A DNA stretch of 64,000 nucleotides from Heloderma charlesbogerti (GCA_026122225.1 JANEZZ010001642.1:1736001-1800000); one strand, 5' to 3'. Numbered from the stretch's first letter, positions 46,631 to 57,768 are shown. The notes: generated by a model from the sequence alone, not told the origin. Made by a program: numbers and translations.

Positions 46631-47149
46631 TGCGCGCACATCCAGCCCTTTGCTTGTTGCTGAAGAAACAGGGGCTGCTGAGGAAGCTATGTGATCAGTA
46701 GCTGGAAGAAGACATGGGGCCGTCAAGAGCTATGATTGGACAGGAGGGAAATACAAACACCGCTGTATTTGGACAGGTGGGGGAGGGGACTACGACTGGA
46801 TACAGTAGCAAAGGCAGAAAATCAGAGCACATTAAGGGGAAATACCAGGATATTAGGGTATTGACAGTGGGAGCATGGAAGTGGGAAATTCCGGTTCTAA
46901 TTTGAGGTGGGTACTGTGTAGTGTGGGCGGTGAAACCTCATTGGAAGCGAAAAAAGGTGGTAAGTGTAGATCCAGCCCTGGTGTGCATTTTTCTATGGAA
47001 AGACTGTTCCACAGAACCACACAGTTCTGGTACTCAAAACAAATTCCTGGGCTCAGAATTATTTAATTCTAAGAGACTGTTTTTTGTACCAGTCTCCAGC
47101 TGGTGGATCTCAAAATGCTAGTAAATGCCCCCACAAACAAGTAGATCCT

Positions 47150-47388
47150 TGTTGTTGTTGTTCAGTCGTTCAGTCGTGTCCGACTCTTCGTGACCCCATG
47201 GACCATAGCACGCCAGGCCTTCCTGTCCTGCGCTCTCTCCCGGAGCATGCTCAAGTTCATATTCATTGCATCAGTGATGCTATCTAGCCATCTCATCCTC
47301 TGCCATCCCCTTCTCCTTTTGCCTTCAGTCTTTCCCAGCATCAGGGTCTTTTCCAGGGAGTTTTCTCTTCGCATTAGGTGGCCAAAAT
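47150..47388 (-). mobile_element. BovB LINE 3' fragment with perfect target duplication
   Basis: A 239-base 5'-truncated BovB 3' end on the minus strand. AAGTAGATCCT stands on both sides (47139-47149 and 47389-47399), an exact 11-bp target-site duplication. The insertion therefore looks young. The frame still reads the C-terminal RT codons (HGVTKSRTRLND). Confidence 0.95.
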
Positions 47389-47399
47389 AAGTAGATCCT

Positions 47400-48207
47400 A
47401 CAAGCCTGCAAAAATACAATGTTGATCTCACAAGCCTGAAGTCTGCCTACCCCAGGTCTAGAGACTGGAAGTTTATTTTAATGCACAACCTGGGTGGATA
47501 AAATCAGCTACCAGGACTTCACAGTTATGGAGCACCTGTGCCCAGACATGGCCGGAGCATATGAAACAGAAAAGGAGAGGTGTCAGTAAAGTGTCTTAAC
47601 TTTCAAATCACGTTCTTTATCTTTTGCAGCTTTTGAAAGCAAGTTTATTTTAATTATGATTGACACTTTGGGCAAAATTTCCCCTCATACCTTGATGAAC
47701 AATAGGGAGGGCCACCAGATCCTACACTGGAGGGAGGTGACCTTTTACCACCTGAAGCTGGGACTTTATTCTCTCAGAGTACATCCTCTCCAGCCACTAG
47801 GTAAAACTACCCTATTTGGCTTCCAATTACTTTTTTTGTTGCCTAGTACACCATCTGAAATTATCTCCAGCTTTCTCAATATAAAAATAGTTTAGTTTCT
47901 CTCTACTTCTGTTTCCACCTACCTAGGAATGTGTGTGTTTCACCTAAGGATGGAGTGGTTTTGATGAAACTGCTGGATTTTATATTTTTTAAAAATGAGG
48001 CATCTACCATTGTTTGTTTGTTTCTTCTTCCCAGTAACCCTTCAGAGAGAAGGTAAGTTGAAACCATCTCAGTACATGGTAGAGCCTAATTTGAATGTCT
48101 GCAGCCCCCTCCACTTTCCATTGTAAGACTAACCAAATGCAGACTCCATGGTGTTAACATCAGTGACTTCCTCCCCACTTTTGGTTTGTTTACTAACTTG
48201 CCTGATT
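47400..48207. other. intergenic, nothing recognised
   Basis: No gene or repeat was identified, apart from a (GTTT)n tract near 48012. Confidence 0.45.
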
Positions 48208-48293
48208 AAGGGCACAATCCTAGCCATGTTTAGACAGAAAAGAAGTCTTGTAGGACTTTTGTTCTGTCTAACTATGTATAAGATTGCACCTTA
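48208..48293. mobile_element. H1 MITE copy with TTA-type flanks
   Basis: GGGCACAATCCTAGCCATG on the left and TATAAGATTGCACC on the right, with TTAGACAGAAAAG and CTTTTGTTCTGTCTAA pairing inside. Confidence 0.8.
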
Positions 48294-48303
48294 AAAGTAA
48301 AAG

Positions 48304-48542
48304 ACCTGGTTTGCATGTTATGGTGGCTATTCCTGGATTGTTTAACCTAGGAATTGTGATGGGCGGAGCACACGAGCCATTCCCATTTTCAATTAAACAA
48401 TCCAGAGTTTCCGGGTTCAGAAGTCACAAAATTGTTAATTGAAAATCGAAATGGCTCACGTGTGGCTCATGCACTCTGCTGGTCACCACAGTTCCTGGGT
48501 TAAACAACCCAGGAATTGCTGCTGTGATGTGTGAACTGGAAG
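48304..48542. mobile_element. palindromic MITE of about 240 bp
   Basis: ATTCCTGGATTGTTTAACCT on the left pairs with AACCCAGGAATTGCTG-type sequence on the right over some 60-100 bases. The interior also pairs (TTTTCAATTAAACAATCC with TTGTTAATTGAAAA). No coding content. Confidence 0.8.
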
Positions 48543-49524
48543 CTTGCACAGTATTTTATTACCTTTGAGTTGGCCTAAAACAGATATTATCCTAACATGG
48601 ATTTTAGCTTTTGGGGGGGGAAATTTTCTGTGTGTGTGTTTGAACCAAGTAAGTCCATTTGAAGTAAAAATATATCTACAGTAAATCTGTTCAGTTTTAT
48701 AACTGACCAAGGAGAACTTAAGAAAACAAAGAACTAGAAAACTCCTTGACCTGACCACCCTAGTAGAAAGAGAGAGAGAGAGAATTAAAATCCTCTGTTT
48801 TGCATATTTAAGGGAAAATGTTGCATGGCCCAACCTGAGTCCATTGGGAAAGAATCCTGGCTTGATGAAAGCCCAACATATATTTTTAGTAGTTCAAGGT
48901 CAACCTGGCCAAAAATCCATAACACTGTGGGAAAACACAGAAAGGTTAGAAAATGAAGATGTCACCATCTGGAACCCCCCGCCCCCCCGGGCCCAAATGC
49001 TGTGAATGAGACAGGGTGATTGCCCAATAAAAGCCTCATCTGGAAGTACCCATAGAAGTAGCCTAGCCAGTTTTAACACTGGCACGAAGTAGCTACTATA
49101 CGTTACTAAACCTAGGTACCTAAATCATGTTCTGATCTTGAGAATATACCCCAAAGTGCTTAAAAGGTGAAGGGAACAGGAGAAGAAGGTGGTTATTCTG
49201 GGCGAAAATGATGGCTTTTAGGAGTGCTGCTGGTAGTTACAAACAGGAGCTGCACTAACATGAAGACAGCATCCGTGTTTTGTTTATTAAAAGAGGATTT
49301 CCAGTCTCACAATAACACTTCTAAACAATATTATCCAGGTAGCAAAGAAACAAGTTGAGGCTTATATGGAGCTAGGCTAGATCATTTGAAATTTTAGAAA
49401 TATTCTTAAACAAAAATAAAATGTATTCAGCAAAGGATGGAAAACTCAGGCATATTCAAAAATAAAAGAAATATAAAACACATTTGAACTAATGCAATGT
49501 CTTTGCTGAGATATTGAAAACAGG
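48543..49524. other. intergenic, low-complexity bits only
   Basis: A G-run at 48613, a short (GT)n near 48631, (AG)n at 48768-48783, and a C/G-rich patch at 48978-48990. Otherwise nothing recognised. Confidence 0.45.
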
Positions 49525-50760
49525 ATAGAATCATAGAATAGTAGGGTTGGAAGGGGCCTACAAGGCCATCGAGTCCAACCCCCTGCTCAATGCAGGAATC
49601 CAAGTCAGAGCGTCCCTGACAGAGGGCTGTCCAGCCTCGTCTTGAACGCCTCCAGTGTGGGAGAGCCCACCACCTCCCTGGGTAGTTGGTTCCATTGTCG
49701 TATTGCTCTAACAGTCAGGAAGTTTTTCCTGATGTTCAGCCGGAATCTGGCTTCCTGTAACTTGAGCTTGCTGTTGCTCTTCAAGCTTCTGGTCTTCACT
49801 TTGCTGCTGTAGTTCCCCCATTCTGTACAAGAACTCTTCGTGTTCTCTTATACCCCGGAGGGTTGACAGTCGCCGCTCCAGTCCACTTACTTTTTCTTCC
49901 AGCAGTGTGATCAGCTTGCACTTGTTGCAGGTGTAGGCCATGTTGTTCTCGGGCAAGAAAACAAACACTGCACACACCTTGCAGGTCACCACCACTGGAG
50001 AGTCTTGTCCTTCCATAGCCTCTATTCTCTTTTTGTGTCTAGCTTTCTGATTGTTCTAGACTAGCCTGTGCTTGCTCCTCTACTCAGTAGAGGTTAAAAG
50101 CAGAGTCCCACTGGTGTGGAAGTGTGTGTTACAAGACAAATAAATGGAAAAAAATGTTTGTTAAAAAAGAAAAAAAAATGTTAGGACCCCCCCCCCCCGA
50201 CCTCCCCTGCTTAACTCCCCTGGCTGACTCCTGTTTGCTCCCCCTGTGCGCTTGCTCTGGTTGCTTTCTCTCTGGGAGCTTGCTTGCTTCTGTAGTCCCT
50301 GGACCAGCTGGAGCAGCTTGCTCAGCTGGGAGGCGGGAAACAGACTGAAGCTTCCTGCCCACACAGCTGCTGGGAGTACTCAGGCCACACACACCCAATT
50401 CAGTTGGAGCTCTCAGGAGCACCTGGTGAGCTCACAGCCACTCAGAAGAATAAAGGTCAGCCCCCTGGGCTTCCTGCAGCCCACTTACCTCTTTGCCTCT
50501 ATCTCCTTTGTCTCTTCTACCTCCTGGTGAGCTCACAGCCACTCTGAGAGAAAAAAGGACAGCCCCCTGGGCTTCCTGCAGCCCACTTACCTCTTTGCGT
50601 CTGTCTCCTTTGTCTCTTCTACCACTGCAACTCCCCTGGCCAACTCCTGTTTGCTCCCTCTGGGAGCTTGCTCTCTGGGAGCTTGCTTGCTTCTGTAGTC
50701 CCTGAACCAGCTGGAGCAGCTTGCTCTGCTCTGTTCAGCTGGGAGGTGGGAAACAGACAG
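49525..50760 (-). mobile_element. internally deleted CR1 derivative
   Basis: The CR1 3' end (about 49525-49766) is fused directly to the CR1 ORF1 start and 5' UTR, without the esterase, endonuclease and RT coding that the copy at 41017-45890 has. The join lies near 49766, where AGC-type microhomology is shared. The 5' UTR is repetitive: a 101-bp unit occurs twice in tandem (about 50422-50521 and 50524-50624), and a 120-base block at 50222-50346 recurs at 50638-50760. Confidence 0.85.
49708..50016 (-). pseudogene. CR1 ORF1 N-terminal fusion frame
   Basis: A 102-codon open frame starting MEGQDSPVVVTCKVC. It has a CxxC...CNKC zinc-type pair (residues about 12-37) and then a coiled coil (LLEEKVSGLERRL, MGELQQQ). 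After the deletion junction it reads into a few codons of the 3' end in another frame. It keeps the Cys motif that is damaged in the longer CR1, so it shows the intact ORF1 N-terminus. Confidence 0.75.
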
Positions 50761-50838
50761 GATAAGATAGTGCAGCTTGATCCTCTGTGTTCAACAGGGC
50801 ATAGAGTTGAAGCCTTCATATAACAAAGCAGCCTTTTA

Positions 50839-51817
50839 GGAAGCAATCCTATGGCTGCTAGTCAGCGGCTAGATGGCCACAGTATATGTGGTTTTCTGGG
50901 AACCGACCTCAGAGCCCACGCTCTGAGGTTGGTTCCCGGAGAACCGACCTTCCTCCCCTTCCATGCTGCCTCGCCCCATGCTTGTCAGGGTGGAAACTGA
51001 GCTCATAGAGCCTCAGAGCAGTTCTGATTCTGAGGAAGAACAGCAATCTGTGGGAGAGGAGCTCACTCATCTGTCACAAGCACAGCAGCTGGCAGAGATT
51101 CCTCCTGCCAGCATTCCTGGGAGAGATAGTGACCCTGGCAGTGAGAGAGCACTGGAGGGGGGCTTGCTGGACGCTCAGCACAGATGCAGGGAGCGACGAC
51201 AGATGGAGGGCGCCGAAAGGAGGTGCTTCGCTCGTTTGGTGCTCAAACAACGGTTGCGTCCCGAGGACCCAAGGGAAAGAGGGAGGATCTCTCCATAGCC
51301 CGTACGTTCAGGGTCTTCACGCAGTTCTCCTTCAAATGGGGACCAACTGCCTTACCTGGAGCTTAGGCTACTCTGCTATCTTTCCCCAGTGCTGTTCCTT
51401 GCTTAGTCGCTAGTGATTAGTATCTGTAAGAGTAATAAAGGAATAAAGCCTTGAAAATAATCCTCGTCGTCTGTGTCCTGAGTTGGCTATTGGAGGGGAC
51501 TGCAAGGGGCGTTCCCGACAGTGCTCTGTGCTCGGAAGAGGAGTGTGGGGAGGCCAAAGTGGGGTGTTCCAGGGGGTGTTCCAGGGGGAGGAAGGCGGAA
51601 ATGTCGGTATGACATATCCTATGTGTCAACCGGCAGCCTCCTCCTCTGCTCTGCCTTCCCACGGCTAGACAGCCTGAAATTGGCTGTCTAGCCACAAATG
51701 CAGGGCAGGAGAAGCACGGAGGGAACAATCCCGTCCGTGCTTCTCCTACCCTACACTGGATAGGCTGTCGCCTCCACATTTGGGGGCGGCTGCCTATCCC
51801 CATAGGATTGCGCCCTT
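50839..51817 (+). mobile_element. H3 MITE copy 2, split by an LTR
   Basis: Left part 50839-50982 and right part 51521-51817. It starts AAGCAATCCTATGGCTGC and ends CCATAGGATTGCGCCCTTA. Both ends match the 62940-63372 copy. Without the LTR and its duplication it is about 436 bp. Confidence 0.9.
50983..51520 (+). mobile_element. solo LTR, copy 4 (nested in H3 MITE)
   Basis: 538 bases, starting TGTCAGGGTGGAAACTGAGC and ending GTTCCCGACA. The flanks ATGCT (50978-50982) and GTGCT (51521-51525) form a target duplication with one difference. AATAAAG sites lie near 51434. The SDSEEE-containing frame is open from 50963 to 51298, entering from the flanking DNA and ending with RGRISP and a stop, as in copy 3. 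Confidence 0.93.
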
Positions 51818-53092
51818 AACCTAGTACCTAACTTAGACAGCAACCTCTAATCTTTGCTCTTGGTAAGTCTAAGTAAAAATTTGGACTAGTTATTTATCAG
51901 TCCACTTCCATTATCCTTTGTGTTCAATTACAGGGTGGTTAAAGAATTCTAGTAGTGGATTTTCCTCATTCTTTCAGTGCATGATTATTGATGCATAAAA
52001 TATTCTAACCTCTGTTCATGATCAGTTATGGAACTAGGGAGTGGTGTACATATGGCATTGCTCTCACTTAAATATTCCATCCCCTAGCATCATGACCTAT
52101 TTTCCCTTTTGCCCCTGTACTCCTCAAGACTCATGAGAGGAACTATGGATCCAGTGGAACCTACTTACTCTAAAACTACCCTCTGTTATAATCCTGTTTG
52201 TCCCTGTTATGCTGTAGTTCTTCATTTTCCTATATCTTTCACATTGATGTTACTATCAGGGGTGCTTGACAGAGCTTGTGTTTCCTTTCTAACATCATAC
52301 CCACATAAATACTTTTACTTTATGACAATTATTCCCAGTATCAATTGCTAGAATATCCTGGTGGAAATTAGAACAGAAAAACAGAAGAAAGAAAATAGGC
52401 AAGAAGTGTCTGCAAACTAATGTCTAAGCCAAACACATTGCAACAGAGCCCTGGTTACAAGAAACAACATGAATATAAAAATGTTCATTGTGAATATTTG
52501 TATTCCCCTAAATATGTATCCAACTTGGTTAATTAGTCCCACTGGCAATGTTAGGAACTGAAGGATTTGGGCTGGCACATTATTAACTTGTTAAACAGAA
52601 CGTAGTATAATACAAGATTACTCCTTATGGGTATTAGAGACATCGTCACAATATTTGTAGTCAACGGAAGTGACTATGCTGGCATAGGGAGCCTGTTTTT
52701 AGAAACAAGATGATCGTAATCCATTCTGCCTGATGCTGAAGCTCTTAAAGAGCTCTGAGTTTAATGCTGCATGGGATAGGTCTTAATTTGGGTGAGAGAC
52801 ATATGACAGACCACCCTGAGGCACTGGCGGCAGTAAAGATTTTTGCTCCACTGAAATTTCCTGTGCTTCCCAAATCCCAGCCCACGTCCTTTGCATAGGG
52901 GAAAGGTACTGAAGAAGAGTTTACTGAGCACTTAAACAAGCTGTTCTGTGTCTTCTCTACTCCACACCCACCATCAAAATGACTCAGATTCTGTTGACAG
53001 CTGAGATCTTGTCCTTATTCTTCTAGATTATCCTTTGAACAGATATCTTTTTCTATTGTGACCCTTATACATCATTTAAATTAAGCTGCATT
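51818..53092. other. intergenic, nothing recognised
   Basis: AT-rich DNA with no known repeat or exon seen. Confidence 0.45.
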
Positions 53093-53380
53093 AAAACCAA
53101 CTCTTTAGTCCTTTTAGACAGCTTTAAAGGGAAATTAATTCATGGAGGATAAGGCTATTGATGGCTACTAGTCATGATGGCTGTATACTACATCCAGGAT
53201 CAGAGGCAGCAGGCTTTTGAATACTAGTCACTGGGGACTACTGTGGGAGAGGGCAATTCCTATCATGTCCTGCTTGTGCTCTTCCCATAGGAATCTGGTT
53301 GGCTACTGTGGAAAACAGGATGCTGGTCTAGATAGGCCTTCAGTTAGATCCAGTAGGTTTCTTCGTATGTTCTTGTGTTA
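53093..53380 (-). repeat. reptile interspersed repeat (GGATCAGACC type), longer copy
   Basis: On the minus strand: CTACTGGATCTAACTGAAGG, AGACCAGCATCCTGTTTTCC, CAGTAGCCAACCAGATTCC, then GACTAGTAGCCATCAATAGC and ATAAGGCT-like ends. It corresponds to the fragment at 27638. Confidence 0.75.
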
Positions 53381-54239
53381 GTGCTGCCATATTTTTTTTT
53401 CTGGCAGGGCTCCTGCATTTTTACTAGCTTTTCTTTATGTGCAACCCTCCACACCCAAAGCTCGTTCCTGATCCTCCAAACCATGGTTTGGAGAATCAGA
53501 GAACTTGATGTCTGAATACATCAACTGTTGTTTTCCTCTTATACATAGGATGTACGGACAGTGCCTATATGTAGCTGCCTGGTCTGCCCTGTCCTCACTT
53601 AATTCCGATTATCTGCTCTTTATCCCTTTCTCGAATGGCACAAGTAGTAACTGCAGCCTTTCTCAGAGGGGCCCTATCACACCTGGCATGGAATTAACAG
53701 AAATGGGTCAAATATAGTAGTTAAAGAGTCAGAAACTAGAAGTTTGTAGAGCATAAAATAAAAGACAGTAAAAGTGTAGACAGACAAGAGTAGAAGAAAG
53801 ACAATCCATACAAGACAAGTGTAGACAGACAATCCATACAAAATGGATGCCAGAAATAGATCCAGGTTAAGAACAGAACCAGGAACAAAGAAGGTGTACA
53901 GGGTTAAAGCAGTGAGGCAGGTATAGCTCAAATGGGGCTAGCCCAACCCAACACACAGTGGTACTTGGAGTGTCAGGATTCAGAAGGTGCAGGGTTGCTT
54001 TGAAAAACCTGTAAGGGGAGCACAATTTTCTCCTCAACCCCAGACCCTTGGGATAACAGTTTGCAATGCGGGACAGATCTGTGTAATCCTCTACCATTTT
54101 CCTGACTGCAGGTTGTTCCCCTGCTCCACTCTCTTGTAGACAGGAAACAATGCTGCAGCGGGGGGTGCTTCCACACTAGGCATTTAGCGTGGAATAGCTA
54201 TGCTTCGTTAGCACAGCTTTTATGGGGAAATTGCATGGA
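53381..54239. other. intergenic, one MITE-like end
   Basis: No gene was seen. TGCTTCCACACTAGGCATTT at 54168-54187 followed by AGCGTGGAATAGCTATGCTT looks like the end of a reptilian DNA element. Confidence 0.4.
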
Positions 54240-54420
54240 TTATTTTAATATTGTACCCTGCCGCTACTATTGGTTTATTGCTGCGCTGTTAACTGTCAGA
54301 TCTGTTATATTGTATTGTGATTTTATTGTATAGATTTTTTTCCTTTATATTGTAAGCCACCTAGGGGGTTCTTGTAGCTGAAAGGCGGAATATAAATCTT
54401 AAAAATAAATAAATAAATGT
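54240..54420 (+). mobile_element. LINE-type 3' end
   Basis: An AT-rich tail with ATTGTAAGCCACCTAGGGGG, then AAGGCGGAATATAAATC and (AAATA)n, the usual end of a squamate L2-like LINE. Confidence 0.65.
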
Positions 54421-56884
54421 TATAGTAATTGAATAATTGTATTTCTGTTTTTCTTTGTACGCTTTCCATCTTTTCTCAGATTGCAGAAAATCTGGATTTT
54501 TAAAAAGAAATAAATAAAAGAACTCTAGTACAGTCTACATGTGTGGATCGCCTTGGTGCAGCATATCTGTCTCAAGATGCATGGTTTTAACAGAGCTGTG
54601 ATGTATTGGGTAGGTGAACCCAATCATGCAACAATATCTCTGCACACTTTCACTACTATCTGTCTAGCTGGTGCCATTTTAGCCACACTTTTTTCATCAG
54701 TCTCTTAATTTGTGTTTTTTTGCTTATGTATATTTATACAATAGCACTTAAATTAAAAAGTGTTTTAGTTCAAATTAAAAATTTGATAGTAAAAAACCAC
54801 CACCACAATGCTGCCTTTCTAGTTGACACTATTTTCTCACTGGATTTCTCCTCCCACCCCTATTTTTGTTCTCGTAGTGTTTTGCTAAACACTGGAAGGA
54901 AAATATTCAATAATTGTGCAATAGTGCTGAAATTTAAAAAGTGCTTTACTACAAGTTTTAAAATTTATTTTAAAATATGATCAGAAAAAAATGGTTTACA
55001 AATGGTGAAAACATATGGCACACTCAGGTAAATTGTCTCTTCCCCACCCACGCAGCTATGTAACAACCACTAATGTGCACAGAATATAGCAGGATGTATA
55101 CACAAAAAAGTGCTTTGCCCCAGAGAGTGTGGAAAGTCAACTGAAATTCCTTAAACGGTTTATAGTGGAAGAGCAATGCATGGATAGTACTAGGAGCCAC
55201 CAGATGAAGGAACACAATTCCTCATCCTACCCTACATATAAAAAGAGCCCCTCTCATGACATCATTGGTGTTGGCCCCACCCACTGTGCAGAGAGGCACA
55301 GAGCTCCGTCCCTCTCTCTGCAGGGAAAGAGACTTGGCCAGCGCTTGCAGGAGTGCTTGGCCGGTGTTTGCCAAGCAATTTCTGCAAGCCCTGGCTAAGT
55401 CAAGCGCCTCCTTCCCGCCCTGCTTACGTCCTGATCAGGGTGTGAGTGGAGCAAGAAGGGACTAGTAGGAAATAACAAAGGGATTATCCTTGATCAGAGA
55501 TAACTAATGAGGGCTAAAGGTGTGGACAGAGTGTAGGGGCATGCATGCTAGCCCTGCTAATGTCCCCATATTCAGCATGAAGGTCTGAAGGGGGCTTCTA
55601 CATGTACTGAAGGGAAAATGCTTCTGCATTTATCGAGAATCTTCTGCACAATCGAGAACCCCCATTGAGCAATATTCCGAATTGTGGGGAGGCGTCTATG
55701 CACATTTACCCCAATGCACATATGAATCCTGCTTTAGACTTGTGCACTAAATGTACAAAGGTAGCCCTGATGGAGATGATGGGGACAGCTTGTCCTGACC
55801 CCACCTTTAGACCTCATATGTTCACATAATGCTGGAACAGGGGTTATATGTTGAACTTTCTGTGGCAGGACCCAGGATATGCAACTCCCTTGCCCCAGGC
55901 CATTTTCTCTGCACTAGCCTAAGCCAGGGCCTTTAGCACCATCATACATCCTATCCACTCCTCTGTGTGTATGTGCGTGTACAGAGTGAGGAAGGGAGCA
56001 GAGTTCCTGTTCTGCTGGAGATACAGCAGAAGAGGCTTTTAATTCCTCAAGGTCATCCTGTCTTCTGTTTCTGGGGTCAAACTAAAGAGGGAAGGAGACT
56101 GAGCTCCTGTGGTGCACTCAAGTCAGTACCTTGGGTCAGACATCTAGGGCCCCACTCAGCAGAATGTGCAGGACACTTCCCAAACTCAACACAGCTGGCT
56201 TCTACATTTTGAAGTAAGTGAAGTAATTCACATTAACATCTAAAGAGTGTCATCCCATAAAACAATTAAGTCAAGAGCCACTCACCCCTCACATAAGACC
56301 ATTAAGTCCAGAGTCTAAAAGTACCAAAATGCACCACTGCTGAGCTCCATTGCGTCTAGCTTCATTACATTAGGGGGTTTACCTCTGCAACATTTCCCAT
56401 ACAGAAGACTAGAGGGGCTGGTCCTCCCATCCTGTTGAGGACCCAGCAATATGTGCCCTTTTCTCCTTGGGCTCCTGTCTTCTTCCACAGTGAAGATTTT
56501 TCTTCATAATTTTCTTTATCTACTAAGAACATATATTAAGCAACATAGATCTATAATACATACAGAATGAGGACAGTGTTCCTAAAACACATTTTTAAAA
56601 TTAGCGTAGTTTACGGAATAGAATACTAGTCTTTGAGAGTAAACCAGTGAACAGTGTTAGGAGACTTGGATTTAAGACACTAGGTTAGACGTAGTTTCAC
56701 CAGGTAGCTACAGAAAAATAGTTGCCTCTCATCCTCCCTTCAAATCTTTAAAATGGGGATAAACATGATGTGTCTTACATTTTAATTTTTCTCTTTCTTT
56801 CAATTAATAAAAGAGCAATGTATCCTAGAACAGAAAGATGAAATGTTACTTGGCTTAAGTTTAGGAAAAAGGTAGATGAAAAAA
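54421..56884. other. intergenic, nothing recognised
   Basis: About 2.4 kb without a recognisable gene. The stretch 55240-55460 is more GC-rich but has no supported exon. A short (GT)n lies near 55963. Confidence 0.45.
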
Positions 56885-56892
56885 CAACAACA

Positions 56893-56975
56893 TTAAGGCT
56901 GCAATCCTATACTTCCTTATTTGGGAGTAAGCCATTTGATCTTACTTCAGAGTAGACATACATAGGATTTCACTG
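56893..56975. repeat. H2 MITE copy
   Basis: GGCTGCAATCCTATACTTCC at left and AGAGTAGACATACATAGGAT at right. Confidence 0.7.
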
Positions 56976-57011
56976 TGAATGTATATTTACATAAATGTAG
57001 ATACACTGAAA

Positions 57012-57090
57012 TATTCCTGCATTGAGCAGGGGGTTAGACTCGATGGCCTTGTGGGCCCTTTCCAACCCTACTATTCTATGATTCTATGTG
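57012..57090 (+). mobile_element. CR1 3'-end fragment
   Basis: Contains CCTGCATTGAGCAGGGGG, GACTCGATGGCCTTGTGGGC and the terminal ATTCTATGATTCTATG repeat. Only the last 80 or so bases of a CR1. Confidence 0.9.
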
Positions 57091-57367
57091 AATGAACACA
57101 ATTGGCTTATCTGAAAGGATGATAATCACAGGAAGAGGCTATGAAAATAAGACCTGAATGCACATCTTAAATCCAGTACTATACCTGTGGTTTATCCCAG
57201 CTCTATCTTATGTTTAAAATGAATTTAAATTAGTTTATACAAACGTTATATTTACATATACAAGTTTAAAAATAACATATAAAGGGCAAAAATATTTATC
57301 TAACAAAACTGAAAGTTTAAAGGACACTATACCAGTTTTTTTTTACATAACATACTTAACCATTATC

Positions 57368-57432
57368 AACCCAATCCTGAACAAGCTTAGTTAGCAGTAA
57401 GTTTCACTAAGTTTAGTGAGACTTCTTTTTAC
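57368..57432. repeat. H2 MITE fragment
   Basis: CAATCCTGAACAAGCTTAG and AGTAAGTTTCACTAAGTTTA, a diverged half. Confidence 0.5.
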
Positions 57433-57554
57433 CAAGTAGGTTTTCCTACTATGAGTAATTAGATCTCTGAATTAAAGTATTTGGGATTTAAAAGCAAAAT
57501 ATTTGGAAATGTAAAGCCAAATACGAATGCACATGATGACATAAAGTTGTGAGC

Positions 57555-57650
57555 TTCAGGCTGCAGTCCTATACACCCTTACCTGAGTAAGTCCCATTGA
57601 GCTCAATGAGACTTACCTTTGAGTAGACATGCATAGAATTGCCCTGTAAT
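57555..57650. repeat. H2 MITE copy, well preserved
   Basis: Both halves pair: AGTAAGTCCCATTGAGCTCA against TGAGACTTACCTTTGAG, with GCATAGAATTG at the right end. It stands just upstream of the CpG island. Confidence 0.8.
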
Positions 57651-57768
57651 TCAGTTTTAATTCATGCCATAACTCGAATCTGTACTGGTTCTCTGCGCCC
57701 TTAGAGAAGGGCGAATTCTGAGATGCTTCCATCAGAACTCAGCCCCTCCTCCTCCTGATAGGGCTGAA

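Larger units (their letters stand above)
46128..46632. repeat. palindrome with two 5S rRNA-derived arms
   Basis: Centre at AAGCTT (46380-46385). Each arm is about 240 bases, roughly 90% matching its partner, and from outside in reads: 5S-like segment, CR1-like CCTGCATTGAGCAGGGGG, a TTCAAATGAGACTAAG block, a T-run, GAATCGGGGCTTCTCCAC, then CTTCGAAG near the axis. Left 5S-like part 46130-46195 (plus strand) and right part 46563-46630 (minus strand) cover roughly 5S nucleotides 38-105. Confidence 0.93.
45941..46982. mobile_element. TIR element carrying a 5S rRNA-derived palindrome
   Basis: The outer ends are inverted: CCAGGGCTGATCTACATTG at left and, inverted, CAGGGCTGGATCTACACTTA at right. Between them lies a large palindrome (see next entry). 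No transposase is present. No clear target duplication was found, so the outer TIRs could be a separate, older MITE into which the palindrome inserted. Confidence 0.65.
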
